Shown here one piece after another: positions 30,904 to 40,622 of a DNA stretch of 64,000 bases. The number at the start of each line of letters is the position of its first letter. Position 1 is the first letter of the stretch. The notes beneath the pieces are model-generated. The model had not been told where the DNA came from. It made no database searches and was given only the letters and a program-made list of their open reading frames with translations. This DNA comes from Chelatococcus albus (GTDB lineage Bacteria; Pseudomonadota; Alphaproteobacteria; Rhizobiales; Beijerinckiaceae): the NCBI RefSeq assembly GCF_030067675.1, contig NZ_JASJEV010000003.1, forward strand, positions 186,001-250,000, in the 5' to 3' direction. The translations under genes were made by a program, and so were the position numbers.

Positions 30904-32505
30904 TCAGGCGAGGAGGCGATAGGCGGGCAGTGTCAGGAACTCGGCGAAGTCCTGCGCGAGCGACATCTCGGCGAAGAGCTTCGTCGCCTCGGCGAAGCGG
31001 CCGCCATCGTAGGCGGCGGTGCCGACGGCGGTGCGCACCTTTGCCATCTCGTCGTCCATGACGCTGCGGAAGAGATCGGGTGTGACGACCCGCCCGTCCT
31101 CGAGCGTCGCGCCGTGGTGGAGCCACTGCCAGACCTGCGCGCGGCTGATTTCGGCGGTCGCCGCATCCTCCATGAGGTTGTACAGCGGCACGGCGCCGCG
31201 TCCGCGCAGCCACGCCTCGATGTACTGGACACCAACGCGGATGTTCTCGCGCAGGCCCGCCTCCGTGCGCACACCCTCGTGCACCTGCAGGAGCTGCTCG
31301 CGCGTGACCTCGACGTCCTCGCGCAGGTTGTTGACCTGGTTTTGCGAGGGCATGAGCCGATCGAAAACCTCCATAGCCACCGGCACCAGATCGGGGTGGG
31401 CGACCCAGGTGCCGTCGTGCCCGTCGCCGGCCTCGCGCTCCTTGTCGGCGCGCACCTTCGCGAAGGCGACCTCGTTCGCGGCGGTGTCGTTCTTGACCGG
31501 GATCTGCGCCGCCATGCCGCCCATGGCGAAGGCGCCGCGCCGGTGGCAGGTCTTGATGAGCAGGAGCGAATAGGCGCGCAGGAAGGCCTTGCCCATCACC
31601 ATGGCCGAGCGGTCGGGCGTGAGGAAGGCCTTGTTCTTCCCGAGGCGCTTGATGAAGGAGAAGATGTAGTCCCACCGTCCGCAGTTGAGCCCGGCCATGT
31701 GGTCGCGCAGTTCGTAGAGGATCTCGTCCATCTCGAAAGCGGCCGGCAGCGTCTCGATCAGCACGGTGGCCTTGAAGGTGCCGCGCGGCAGGCCGAGCGC
31801 TTCCTGCGTATGGGCGAAGACGTCATTCCACAGCCGCGCCTCGAGATGGCTTTCCATCTTCGGCAGGTAGAAGGCCGGCGTCGCCCCGCGGGCGACGATC
31901 GCCTTGGCGTTGTGGAAGGCATAAAGACCGAAGTCGAAGAGTGCGCCGGCGATCGGCTCGCCGTCGATGTGCAGGTGCTCCTCGAGCAGGTGCCAGCCGC
32001 GCGGCCTCACCATGAGGACCGCCGGCTTGGTCGAGAGCGCGTAGTGCTTGCCGGAAGCCGGATCAGTGAAGTCGAGCGAACAGTGCCAGCGATCCTTCAG
32101 GTTGATCTGGCCCTCGACCATGTTGGCCCAGGTCGGCGACGAGGCGTCCTCGAAGTCGGCCATGAAGACCTTGGCACCCGAGTTCAGCGCATTGATGATC
32201 ATCTTGCGGTCGACCGGGCCGGTGATTTCCACGCGCCGGTCGAGCAGGTCGGCCGGGATGGGAGCCACACGCCAGTCACCCTCGCGCACATGCTTGGTCT
32301 CGGCGAGGAAATCCGGCATCTCGCCGGCGTCGAAACGCTTCTGCCGTTCGGCGCGCAGGGCGAGCAGACGGCGGCGCGTCGCGTCGAACCGGCGGTGCAG
32401 GTCGGCGAGGAAGGCGAGCGCCGCCGGGCTCAGGATCTCCTCGAAGCGCGCGCCCGACTTGCCAGTGAGGACGACGTCGGATGCGGCGGATTGCAAGGCA
32501 GCCAT
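30904..32505 (-). CDS. aceB: Malate synthase A
   Basis: Malate synthase condenses glyoxylate with acetyl-CoA. The 533-residue protein is the A form: MADFEDASSPTWANMVEGQINL holds the Mg2+-binding acidic residues, MVRPRGWHLLEEHL, ETLPAAFEMDEILYELR and GRWDYIFSFIK are conserved, and SQNQVNNLREDVEVT lies near the C-terminus. The start at 32505 has GGGAGA upstream. No isocitrate lyase gene is next to it, so here it probably serves glyoxylate from the nearby glcDEF genes. It converges with the H1-like gene. Confidence 0.97.
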   Translation of the reverse strand: MAALQSAASDVVLTGKSGARFEEILSPAALAFLADLHRRFDATRRRLLALRAERQKRFDAGEMPDFLAETKHVREGDWRVAPIPADLLDRRVEITGPVDRKMIINALNSGAKVFMADFEDASSPTWANMVEGQINLKDRWHCSLDFTDPASGKHYALSTKPAVLMVRPRGWHLLEEHLHIDGEPIAGALFDFGLYAFHNAKAIVARGATPAFYLPKMESHLEARLWNDVFAHTQEALGLPRGTFKATVLIETLPAAFEMDEILYELRDHMAGLNCGRWDYIFSFIKRLGKNKAFLTPDRSAMVMGKAFLRAYSLLLIKTCHRRGAFAMGGMAAQIPVKNDTAANEVAFAKVRADKEREAGDGHDGTWVAHPDLVPVAMEVFDRLMPSQNQVNNLREDVEVTREQLLQVHEGVRTEAGLRENIRVGVQYIEAWLRGRGAVPLYNLMEDAATAEISRAQVWQWLHHGATLEDGRVVTPDLFRSVMDDEMAKVRTAVGTAAYDGGRFAEATKLFAEMSLAQDFAEFLTLPAYRLLA

Positions 32506-32799
32506 GGTGCTTCTCCCAAATGCTGGCCCATTGTCCCGCCTCATGTTCTTTCCGCAACGTGGTGTGATGAACGAGGAGCGTTGGCAGAATGGAAAAGATG
32601 GCGGCACCCGCGGCGCGAAGCACCGGGGAAGGCCGGCACGCCAGAAGAGGCGAGAGCACCATGAGGCGGATCGCCCCACAGCGCGAGCGCACGATCCCCT
32701 GGGCACGGTGGTTGCGGTACGGTCAGCTGTGGGGCGGCGGAAGACAAGGAGCCGCATGGAGCTCACGGGTCAGCGCCCCCGGTCGTCCCCCGGCTCCTC

Positions 32800-33846
32800 C
32801 TAGCGGCGGAGGCTGGCAAGGATTGCCTTGGCCTCGCGCAGATTGTCCCGGCGGCGGCGGTCGAGCGGGCGAAAGGGATCGTCCAGATCGCCCGGCTTCG
32901 AGGTGGTGGCCACCGGCGGCGAGCTCAAGAGGTCGCGGCCGCCGTCGTGCTCCCATGCCGATCCTGAAGCACCGGGCATCCGCGGCGCTTGCCCCGCCCC
33001 GGCGGGCAGGCCGGCCGCCCGATCTTCCAAGACCACGATGCGCAAGGCGGCCCGTCGCCCGTCGGATCGGGCGCGGGCGAGGTCGACGAGGTTCGCCGGC
33101 GCCGGCTCCCCCTGCACGTCAGGCGGGACGGGCGCGGGCAGCGCAGTCGTTTCCGCCAGGCGGAGTGCCCGGGACGGGTCCTGGCGCGCCGAACGATGCA
33201 CGAGCAGGAATCCGCAGACCAGCGCGCCGAGCGACAGCAGAACGAGGACGGTGCCTCCCCGAGCCGTGCCGCCGGTCACACGTCTCGCGACCTCGGCAGC
33301 CGTCTCCGCATAGCGGATGTAGATCAGTGCCACCTGGATGAGGCAAAGGCAGATGACGCTGCGCATGAGCCAGGCCGACAGCGCTTGCAGATCGGCGCCG
33401 ATGCGGCGCGGACGCGTGGCCCTTCCCGCGCGGGATGCCGGACCCTGCGGGCCGCCCCCGTCGATGGGCGCCTTCGCGCCCTCGCTCATGTCGCCAGTCG
33501 CCCCGGCGGCGGCGCTCTCCGTCTCCTCGTGCATGAGCCGCTGCGGCAGTGCGAACAGGAAGCCGAGGAGACCGCCGGCGACCGCTGCCGTAGCAATGGC
33601 GGCCACGAGGCCCGTGAACACGCCGACGCCATTGACGGGATCTCGCCCGGGAGTGTCGGTCGCATGCAGCAGCCAGGCGTAGAGCCCGGCGCAAACGATC
33701 AGGAGGAGGAGCAACAGCAGAACCCGCCGGGAGATCCTGTCCCCCGCCGGAGCGACCGTTCGCCTTTCGCGCACCTCCCGTTCCGCAGCCCCTGCCATCT
33801 CCGGCAATAGGTGTCGAGCATCGCCCCATCGCATCGAAGTCCCCAT
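32800..33846 (-). CDS. Hypothetical membrane protein
   Basis: I do not recognise this protein. It is about 348 residues with three hydrophobic helices: one near residues 35-55 (VLLLLLLLIVCAGLYAWLL), one near 70-95 and a pair around 165-220. The C-terminal third is hydrophilic, rich in Arg and Ala. The start is uncertain (ATG 33846 or 33834). A 27-base inverted repeat lies directly upstream of 33846. It is flanked by aceB and glcF on the same strand but has no obvious link to them. Confidence 0.55.
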   Translation of the reverse strand: MGTSMRWGDARHLLPEMAGAAEREVRERRTVAPAGDRISRRVLLLLLLLIVCAGLYAWLLHATDTPGRDPVNGVGVFTGLVAAIATAAVAGGLLGFLFALPQRLMHEETESAAAGATGDMSEGAKAPIDGGGPQGPASRAGRATRPRRIGADLQALSAWLMRSVICLCLIQVALIYIRYAETAAEVARRVTGGTARGGTVLVLLSLGALVCGFLLVHRSARQDPSRALRLAETTALPAPVPPDVQGEPAPANLVDLARARSDGRRAALRIVVLEDRAAGLPAGAGQAPRMPGASGSAWEHDGGRDLLSSPPVATTSKPGDLDDPFRPLDRRRRDNLREAKAILASLRR

Positions 33847-33848
33847 GA

Positions 33849-33875
33849 ATGAATACAAGCAATAGTTGTATTCAT
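33849..33875. promoter_or_regulatory. Perfect dyad, candidate operator
   Basis: ATGAATACAA - 7 bases - TTGTATTCAT is a perfect 10-bp inverted repeat immediately upstream of the ATG at 33846. Its AT-rich sequence is unlike the surroundings. It could be a repressor operator or a leader hairpin; the binding protein is unknown. Confidence 0.45.
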
Positions 33876-34030
33876 CACATGAGCACCTAGAGATTGCAAC
33901 GATGGAGCTGAAACCGACGGCGGCAGGCGCGACGGTCGGCCATTGCGGGGAGCGATGGACGCCGGGGACGGTCCGGTTGCAGCTCCCACGCCTTGCCTCG
34001 CGCGCGGGTGCCCAAGCCCCTGGCGAAGCG

Positions 34031-35398
34031 TCAGCCGACCGGCAAGGGGCCGGCCGGCGGGCGAGCCGCAGCGCCGAGATACTTGAGGTTCTCGGGCTCG
34101 GGCCCGCCGGTGGCCCAGTCGAGAAGCTCGGCCGTGTGCAGCACGGCGACGTCACTGCCGCGCTCGGCGAAACCCTTGGCGATCTGCGCGATGCAGCCGA
34201 TGTTGCCCGTGGCGACGATTGCCGCGCCGGTGCGTGCAATATTGTCCGTCTTGCGCGTCCGCAGCCGCGCCGCGAGTTCCGGCTGCAGCATGTTGTAGGT
34301 GCCGGCAGAGCCGCAGCAGATGTGCCCCTCCGGCACGTCCTTCACCACGAAACCGGCCTGTTTCAGGAGCCTCTTCGGCTCCTCGCGGATCTGCTGGCCG
34401 TGCTGCATGGAGCAGGCGGAATGGTAGGCGACCACGAGGCCCGTCTCGCGCACGGGAGCTGCGAGCGGCAGCGTCGCCAGGAATTCGCTGATGTCCTTGG
34501 CGAGCGAGGCGACGCGCTCCGCCTTGGCGGCATAGGCCGGCTCGCCGCGGAACATGAAGCCGTAGTCCTTGATCGTCGTGCCGCAGCCCGAGGCCGTGAT
34601 GAGGATGGCGTCGAGCCCTTGCCCATCGACCTCGCACATCCAGGCGTCGATGTTCCGGCGCGCGAAAGCATGCGCCGACGCCGTGCGCCCCATGTGATGC
34701 ACAAGCGCGCCGCAGCATCCTTCACCCTCGGGCAGCACCACCTCGACACCGTGGCGGGTCAGGAGGCGGATGGTTGCTTCGTTGATTGCGGGAGCGAGAA
34801 CCGGCTGGGCGCAGCCGGTGAGCAGCGCGACACGCGCGCGCCGCTCGCCTTCGGCAGAAAAGACGCGCGGCCCCCGCATGGAGGAGGGTGGCGGCAGGCG
34901 CGCGGGGGCCAAGTCGAGCATCGCGGCAAGGCGCGGGCCGACGGCGGGCAGCGCGGCGGCGAAGGCCTTGAACGGTCGCGCGATCCTCGCCGCCGCGAGG
35001 GCGAGGCGGAACCTGCCGGGATAGGGCAGGACCGCGGCGAGAAGGCCGCGCACCAGCCGGTCGTGCCAGGGCCTGCGGTAGGTCTCCTCGATATGAGCGC
35101 GCGCATGGTCGACGAGGTGCATGTAGTGCACGCCCGAAGGGCAGGTCGTCATGCAGGACAGGCAGGAGAGGCAGCGGTCGATGTGCTTTACCACCTGGGG
35201 CGTCGCCGGCTCGCCGCGCTCGAACATCCTCTTCATGAGGTAGATGCGGCCGCGCGGGCTGTCGAGCTCGTCGCCGAGCAGGAGATAGGTCGGACAGGTG
35301 GCCGTGCAGAAGCCACAGTGCACACAGGTGCGCAGGATCTTCTCCGACTCCCGCATCTGCGGATCGGCGAGCTGCTCGGGGCGGAAGTTCGTCTGCAT
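34031..35398 (-). CDS. glcF: Glycolate oxidase iron-sulfur subunit
   Basis: GlcF passes electrons from glycolate oxidation to the membrane chain. The 455-residue protein has two ferredoxin-type clusters (CVHCGFCTATCPTY near residue 25 and CLSCLSCMTTCPSG near 75). CCG-type cysteine-rich domains follow (GEGCCGALVHHMG, ICCGSAGTYN). Length and order match glycolate oxidase GlcF. It is the last gene of glcDEF, 9 bases after glcE. Confidence 0.95.
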   Translation of the reverse strand: MQTNFRPEQLADPQMRESEKILRTCVHCGFCTATCPTYLLLGDELDSPRGRIYLMKRMFERGEPATPQVVKHIDRCLSCLSCMTTCPSGVHYMHLVDHARAHIEETYRRPWHDRLVRGLLAAVLPYPGRFRLALAAARIARPFKAFAAALPAVGPRLAAMLDLAPARLPPPSSMRGPRVFSAEGERRARVALLTGCAQPVLAPAINEATIRLLTRHGVEVVLPEGEGCCGALVHHMGRTASAHAFARRNIDAWMCEVDGQGLDAILITASGCGTTIKDYGFMFRGEPAYAAKAERVASLAKDISEFLATLPLAAPVRETGLVVAYHSACSMQHGQQIREEPKRLLKQAGFVVKDVPEGHICCGSAGTYNMLQPELAARLRTRKTDNIARTGAAIVATGNIGCIAQIAKGFAERGSDVAVLHTAELLDWATGGPEPENLKYLGAAARPPAGPLPVG

Positions 35399-35407
35399 GG
35401 CTTGCCG

Positions 35408-36595
35408 TCACACTCCCGCATACATGCGGCCGGGCTCCAGGATGCGCTCCGGATCGAAGGCGTGTTTGATGCCGAGCGTCAGACGCTGCACGGCCGCACT
35501 CTGCGGTTCGAACACATCGACGGCGGCGCGCACCTCGACGGGTGCGCGCACGAGCGTCGCATGTCCACCCGCCGTCGCGACCGCGGCGCGGATGGCGGCT
35601 GCGCCTGCATCGCCCGCGGCGTCGGTCGCGAGCCACACGAGCCCGCCACCCCAATCGAAGAACCACCGCGCGTCGAGCACGCGCGCGATCGCGGCAACGA
35701 GCGCCGGCCCGCGCGACGGCGCGGTGGAGATGCGCCACACCGCCCTCGTTCGCGGCTCGGCGAGAAAGCGCACGTCGCGCACGTCACGCCACAGGGTCTC
35801 GGCCGCCTCGCCCTCCATGAGAGCAGCCTCGCCATGGGGGCGCAGCAGGCTGCGAAGGGCAGCGAGACGATGGTCGACCGAGAAGGAAAAGCCTTCGAGG
35901 CGCAACACGGTCCGGGCCGGCGAGTCATCGAGATTTGCCGGCAAATGAGCGGCACCGGTGACCTCGTAGGGCGAGCCCAGCGCGGCCGAAAGGGCGGTGA
36001 TCGCCCGCTCGTCATCAAGGCCCTCCAGGATGATGGTGGCCATGCGCTGCGGGCACGGCTGCACCTTGAAGGTCGCCTCCGTGACAAAGCCGAGCGTGCC
36101 CCACGAGCCGGCGAGGAGCTTCACGAGGTCGAGACCCGTGACGTTCTTCATCACCCGGCCGCCGGACTTCACCACTTCGCTGCGGCCGTTGACGAAGCGC
36201 AGGCCGATGAGGCTGTCGCGGCAGGCTCCGGCCGCGATGCGCCGCGGCCCGGAGATGTTGGCGGCGACGATGCCGCCAACGGTCGCCTCGCCGTCGCTGC
36301 CGAGCAGGGCCGCGTGTTCCATGGGCTCGAAGGCGAGCATCTGCCCCTCGGCCGCGAGGGTCCGCTGCAGCTCGTGCAGCGACGTTCCAGCCCGTGCCGA
36401 CACGACGAGCTCGGCCGGCTCGTAGAGCGTGATCCCGGTCATCGCCGCGGAGGTGAGCGTCGCGGCATGCTGCACCGGCCGGCCGATGCCGTCCTTCGTG
36501 CTGCCGCCGACAATGGCGAGCGGCGTGCGGCGGACGATGGCCTCGGCGATCGCGGTGCAGGCCTCCTCCTCGGAGGTGGGCGTGTGAACGATCAT
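35408..36595 (-). CDS. glcE: Glycolate oxidase FAD-binding subunit
   Basis: GlcE is a flavin-binding partner of GlcD. The 395-residue protein has the FAD-linked oxidase N-terminal fold (AIVGGSTKDGIGRP, ARAGTSLHELQRTLA, GSDGEATVGGIVAAN, MKNVTGLDLVKLLAGSWGTLG) and a shorter C-terminal part than GlcD. It lies between glcD (46-base gap) and glcF, in the standard operon order. Confidence 0.95.
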   Translation of the reverse strand: MIVHTPTSEEEACTAIAEAIVRRTPLAIVGGSTKDGIGRPVQHAATLTSAAMTGITLYEPAELVVSARAGTSLHELQRTLAAEGQMLAFEPMEHAALLGSDGEATVGGIVAANISGPRRIAAGACRDSLIGLRFVNGRSEVVKSGGRVMKNVTGLDLVKLLAGSWGTLGFVTEATFKVQPCPQRMATIILEGLDDERAITALSAALGSPYEVTGAAHLPANLDDSPARTVLRLEGFSFSVDHRLAALRSLLRPHGEAALMEGEAAETLWRDVRDVRFLAEPRTRAVWRISTAPSRGPALVAAIARVLDARWFFDWGGGLVWLATDAAGDAGAAAIRAAVATAGGHATLVRAPVEVRAAVDVFEPQSAAVQRLTLGIKHAFDPERILEPGRMYAGV

Positions 36596-36641
36596 GGCGC
36601 TTTGCCCAGGCTCCCTCGCCCCATCTGTCCGACAGTGCGCT

Positions 36642-38078
36642 TCACGCTGCCACCCTCCCCTCGAGCGGAAAGACCTTGGCCGGGTTGAGCAGCCAGCCCG
36701 GATCGAAGACGCCGCGCACGCGCATCTGCTGGGCGAGATCGACCTCGTCGAACTGGTGGCGCATGAGATCGCGCTTTTCGATGCCGACGCCGTGCTCCCC
36801 CGTGAGACAGCCGCCGACCTCCACGCAGAGCTTCAGGATGTCGGCGCCGGCGGCCTCCGCCTTCTCGAGCTCGCCAGGCTTGTTGATGTCGTAGAGCACG
36901 AGGGGGTGCAGGTTGCCGTCGCCGGCATGGAAGATGTTGGCGACGCCGAGACCGTAGCCGGCGCAGATCTCCGAGATGCGCTTCAGCACGCGCGGCAGTT
37001 GCCCGGTGGGGATGGTGCCGTCCATGCACAGATAGTCGGCAATGCGGCCCATGGCACCGAAGGCGGACTTGCGCCCCTTCCAGATGGCCGTGCTCTCGGC
37101 CTCCGATTGCGACACCTTCAGCGCCTTCGGGCCGAAGGGCTCGGCGATGGCGACGATGCGCCTCAGCATGTCGTCGATCTCGGCGTCCGCCCCCTCGACC
37201 TCGATGATCAGCATCGCTTCCACGTCGAGCGGATAGCCCGCATGGGCGAAGGCCTCGCACACCTTGATCGCGGGCCTGTCCATGAACTCGAGGGCGACCG
37301 GAATGATGCCCGCGGCGATGATGGCAGCGACGCAAGCCCCCGCCGTCTCGATGGCGTCGAAGCCGAGAAGGACGGGCCGCGCCCCCTCCGCCTTCGGCAG
37401 GATCCGCACGACCGCCTCGGTGACGACACCGAGCTGCCCCTCCGATCCGCAGACGAGGCCGAGCAGATCGTAGCCTGCCGCATCGAGGTGCTCGCCGCCG
37501 ATCTCGACGACGCTGCCGTCGAGCAGAACCATCGTCACGCCGAGAAGGTTGTTGGTCGTCACGCCGTATTTCAGGCAATGCGCTCCGCCGGAGTTCATCG
37601 CGATATTGCCGGCGATGGTGCAGGCGAGCTGCGACGACGGGTCGGGCGCGTAGAAGAACCCCTCCGCCCCCACAGCGTCGCTGATGGCGAGATTGGTGAT
37701 GCCGGCCTCGACACGCGCGGTGCGGTTGGCGTAGTCGATCGCCAGCACCCGGTTCATCTTCGACACGCCGAGGACGATGGCGTCCTCCTGCGGAATGGCG
37801 CCGCCCGAGAGCGAGGTGCCCGCCCCGCGCGGCACCACCCGCACGCCGTGCTCGTAGCAGAACTTCAGAACCGCTGCGATCTCCTCCGTCGTCGACGGGA
37901 GCGCCACCGCGAGTGGCACGCGACGATAGGCAGTGAGCGCGTCGGTCTCGAAGGCGCGACGCTCGTCCTCGTCGGTGATGAGCGCGTCGGCCGGCAGGAG
38001 CGCGGCGAGACCCGCCAGGATCTCCTCGCGCCGCGCGAGCACGCCCGCATCAGGGGCCGGAAAGGCGATCGCGGTCAT
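36642..38078 (-). CDS. glcD: Glycolate oxidase catalytic subunit
   Basis: GlcD oxidises glycolate (and often D-lactate) to glyoxylate with FAD. The 478-residue protein carries the PCMH-type FAD site (VRVVPRGAGTSLSGGAIP, IAGNIAMNSGGAHCLKYG, CGSEGQLGVVTEAV) and the C-terminal domain with FHAGDGNLHPLVLYD and CLTGEHGVGIEKRD, the catalytic region. The start at 38078 is chosen because upstream sequence is unconserved. It is the first gene of glcDEF and divergent from a LysR-type regulator, the likely activator. Confidence 0.96.
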   Translation of the reverse strand: MTAIAFPAPDAGVLARREEILAGLAALLPADALITDEDERRAFETDALTAYRRVPLAVALPSTTEEIAAVLKFCYEHGVRVVPRGAGTSLSGGAIPQEDAIVLGVSKMNRVLAIDYANRTARVEAGITNLAISDAVGAEGFFYAPDPSSQLACTIAGNIAMNSGGAHCLKYGVTTNNLLGVTMVLLDGSVVEIGGEHLDAAGYDLLGLVCGSEGQLGVVTEAVVRILPKAEGARPVLLGFDAIETAGACVAAIIAAGIIPVALEFMDRPAIKVCEAFAHAGYPLDVEAMLIIEVEGADAEIDDMLRRIVAIAEPFGPKALKVSQSEAESTAIWKGRKSAFGAMGRIADYLCMDGTIPTGQLPRVLKRISEICAGYGLGVANIFHAGDGNLHPLVLYDINKPGELEKAEAAGADILKLCVEVGGCLTGEHGVGIEKRDLMRHQFDEVDLAQQMRVRGVFDPGWLLNPAKVFPLEGRVAA

Positions 38079-38230
38079 GGCTGCGCTCCCTCGGGGCGTT
38101 GCTTCGAGACTCGTGCCGCGCTGCGGATAGGAAGGCTCGAACCGCTCCAATCTAGCGGATCACCATCCCCGTTTACAGCGCGGCGAAAGGCTAGAAGATT
38201 GTTTCCGCGTCGGAAAAAATGGAAGGAATC

Positions 38231-39148
38231 ATGGACCATCTCGGCGACCTCGACGTCTTCGCGCGTGTGGTGACAGCCAAGGGCATGTCGGCAGCGGGGC
38301 GCGAACTCGGCCTGTCGCCCGCTGTCATATCGAAGCGCATCCGGCGCCTGGAGGAGCGGCTCGGCGTGCGCCTCCTTCAGCGCACCACCCGGCAGATCGC
38401 CCTCACAGAGGCGGGGCAGGGCTTCTACGAGCGTGTGGTGTCGATCCTCGCCAGCGTCGAGGAGGCGGAGGCCTGGGTGGCGCGCGGCAGTGCCATGGCG
38501 CGCGGGGTTCTGCGCGTCTCGGCGCCCACCTCCTTCGGGCGCATGCACATCGCGCCCCATCTCAAGGGCTTCCTCGACGCCCATCCGGCCGTCACCGTCG
38601 ACCTCGTGCTCTCAGACGCCTTTGTCGACGTGGTGGGGGACAACTTCGACCTCGCCGTGCGCATCGCCGACCTCGCCGACTCGAGCCTCGTCGCCAAGCG
38701 CCTCGCGCCCAACCACCGCCTGCTCTGCGCCACGCCCGGCTATCTCGCCAAGCGCGGCGTGCCGAAGACGATCGAGGATCTCGCCCGCCACACACTCATC
38801 GCCCACAACACCGACCACTGGCGGCTCGAAGGCCCCTCCGGGCCGGAGACCGTGCGCATCGAGGCGCCGCTGCGCACCAATTCCAGCGAAGTGGTGCGCG
38901 AGGCCGTGCTCGCCGGCATCGGCATCGCCCTGCGCTCGACCTGGGACATCGGACCTGAGCTGCAGGCGGGGCGGCTCGCGGTCGTGCTGCCGGGCTACGG
39001 CGGCTCGCGCCGCCTCGGTGTCTATGCCGTCTATCCGAGCCGCCGCCATCTCGAGCAGAAGGTGCGCGCCTTCGTCGACTTCCTCGCCGCCCTCTACGGC
39101 CCGACACCTTACTGGGACGCCGGCCTCAAGCTTGCGGCCGGTGCGTGA
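38231..39148 (+). CDS. LysR-family transcriptional regulator, likely of glcDEF
   Basis: This 305-residue protein has the LysR helix-turn-helix (AGRELGLSPAVISKRIRRLEERLGVRLL) and a substrate-binding effector domain (SAPTSFGRMHIAPHL, DSSLVAKRLAPNHRLLCATPGYL). It is of the large CrgA/AaeR-like branch. A GGAAGGAATC precedes the ATG at 38231, which is therefore preferred over one at 38219. Its divergent placement to glcD (153 bases) is the usual LysR arrangement and suggests it controls glycolate use; that is inference from position. Confidence 0.9.
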   Translation: MDHLGDLDVFARVVTAKGMSAAGRELGLSPAVISKRIRRLEERLGVRLLQRTTRQIALTEAGQGFYERVVSILASVEEAEAWVARGSAMARGVLRVSAPTSFGRMHIAPHLKGFLDAHPAVTVDLVLSDAFVDVVGDNFDLAVRIADLADSSLVAKRLAPNHRLLCATPGYLAKRGVPKTIEDLARHTLIAHNTDHWRLEGPSGPETVRIEAPLRTNSSEVVREAVLAGIGIALRSTWDIGPELQAGRLAVVLPGYGGSRRLGVYAVYPSRRHLEQKVRAFVDFLAALYGPTPYWDAGLKLAAGA

Positions 39149-39178
39149 AGCACACGGGCGGATACGCCGGGTGGAGGC

Positions 39179-40480
39179 CTATTCCGCCGTGTGATGCTTG
39201 CGGATCCGCCGCACCACCAGCCAGACGAAGAGCACCGCGAGGGGGACGGCGAGCGCCGTGCCGAGCGAGGGATCGAGCGGCGCACCGGCATCCTTGGCGC
39301 CTTTCAGCACATAGCCCGCGAGGCCGACGACGTAGTAGCTGATCGCTGCCACCGACAGCCCCTCGACCGTCTGCTGCAGACGCAGCTGCAGGCGCGTGCG
39401 CTCGTTCATGGCGGCGAGCAGGTCGCGGTTCTGGTGCTCGATGGCGACATCGACGCGCGTCCGCAGGAGGTTGGCCGCACGCGTCAGCTTGCGTGACAGG
39501 TTGGCCTGCCGCTCCTCCAGCATGAGGCAGGTGCGCATGGCCGGCGCCATGCGCCGCGCCAGGAAGGCCGCGAGCGTCGGATGACCGCCGAAGGGCTGCT
39601 CATGGATGGCGACGAGCCGCTGCTGCACGATACCGTCGTAGGCGCGCGCCGCGCCGAAGCGATAGCTCGATGCCGCGGCGTCCGCCTCGAGCCTGGCGGC
39701 GAGCGCCGTCAGCTCGTCGAGGAGCCGCGCGTCAGCCATTACCCCCTCGCCCTGCGTCATCGCCCCTGCAATCCGGGTGAGCGCGTCCTCGATCGCCTTC
39801 ACCGCGGGCCCGAGGCGCTGTGCCTCGGGCAGGCCGAGCAGGGCGAGCGTGCGGTAGGTCTCAACTTCGAGGAGCCGCTGGGTCAGGGCGCCGGCGCGGG
39901 CCGGGCCGAGGGCGCGGTCGAGCACGAGGAGGCGCACGAAGCCGTCCCCGCCCACGCGGAAATCCGTCGCCGCCACCGCCGCGCCGTCATCCACGAGCGA
40001 GGCGGCGAGCGAGGCCGGATCGAAGAGATCCTCCAGTGCCTGCCCTTCCGCTTCCGCAATGAGCTGCAGGTCGGCCGCCACGAGGAGCGGCCCGGGCTGC
40101 GACAGCGCGAACATGGGCGCGGCAAGCCCGGCGGCCCACCGCTCGAAGGGCGCCCGGTCGCGCCCACCGACGTCCCAGGTGTAGGTCGTGAATTCGCTGT
40201 GCTGCTCCCAACGCAGCGCGCCGCCGGGCAGCACGACGTGATGATGCTTCGCCTCCGGCAGAGGGCCGGGCCTGCCATGCGCGGCGCAGAGCGCGCCGAG
40301 CCGGGCGCGGTCCCCGGCGGCAGCAGCCACATCCGTCATGAAAGCAAAGTGCAGGAGCCGTGCCGGTGTCGCCACCGGCAGGAATGGACGGGCGTGCACC
40401 TCGCCGAGCACGGCCTCGCGCAGCGGATGCGCCGCGAGCGAGGCGACCGAGGGCGTCAGCGGCCGGTTCGTCTCGTTCAT
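39179..40480 (-). CDS. DUF3422 family protein, C-terminal membrane anchor
   Basis: This 433-residue protein matches the DUF3422 family of proteobacteria. The N-terminal part has HPLREAVLGEVHARPF and KHHHVVLPGGALRWEQHSEFTTYTW, then a helical central region (NLSRKLTRAANLLRTRVDVAIEHQN), and two C-terminal transmembrane helices (ISYYVVGLAGYVLKGAKDAG and ALAVPLAVLFVWLVVRR). No biochemical function is established. It is convergent with the LysR gene and divergent from the GntR regulator. Confidence 0.87.
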   Translation of the reverse strand: MNETNRPLTPSVASLAAHPLREAVLGEVHARPFLPVATPARLLHFAFMTDVAAAAGDRARLGALCAAHGRPGPLPEAKHHHVVLPGGALRWEQHSEFTTYTWDVGGRDRAPFERWAAGLAAPMFALSQPGPLLVAADLQLIAEAEGQALEDLFDPASLAASLVDDGAAVAATDFRVGGDGFVRLLVLDRALGPARAGALTQRLLEVETYRTLALLGLPEAQRLGPAVKAIEDALTRIAGAMTQGEGVMADARLLDELTALAARLEADAAASSYRFGAARAYDGIVQQRLVAIHEQPFGGHPTLAAFLARRMAPAMRTCLMLEERQANLSRKLTRAANLLRTRVDVAIEHQNRDLLAAMNERTRLQLRLQQTVEGLSVAAISYYVVGLAGYVLKGAKDAGAPLDPSLGTALAVPLAVLFVWLVVRRIRKHHTAE

Positions 40481-40580
40481 CGCCGTGCCCTCCCCCCGGA
40501 GCTCGAGACGCCCACCCGCAACCCGCCCCGCATCCGCGCATGGTGCGAGGCCTCGGAGGATCCGGGGACGAACTGGATAA

Positions 40581-40597
40581 AAAAGTTGACCACTTTT
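40581..40597 (+). promoter_or_regulatory. Candidate GntR/FadR-type operator upstream of the lut operon
   Basis: The 17-bp sequence AAAAGTTGACCACTTTT is a near-palindrome containing the GTnGnCnAC core. It resembles FadR/PdhR/LldR-class operators (TGGTCnnACCA type) and ends 26 bases before the GntR gene, so autoregulation is plausible. Confidence 0.5.
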
Positions 40598-40622
40598 GGG
40601 GCGCTCTTTAGAAGGGCTCCAC

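Noticed and set aside
33866-36688. 940-residue plus-strand open frame opposite glcE/glcF
   Set aside because: Antisense shadow of the glc genes with Arg/His-rich, domain-free sequence.
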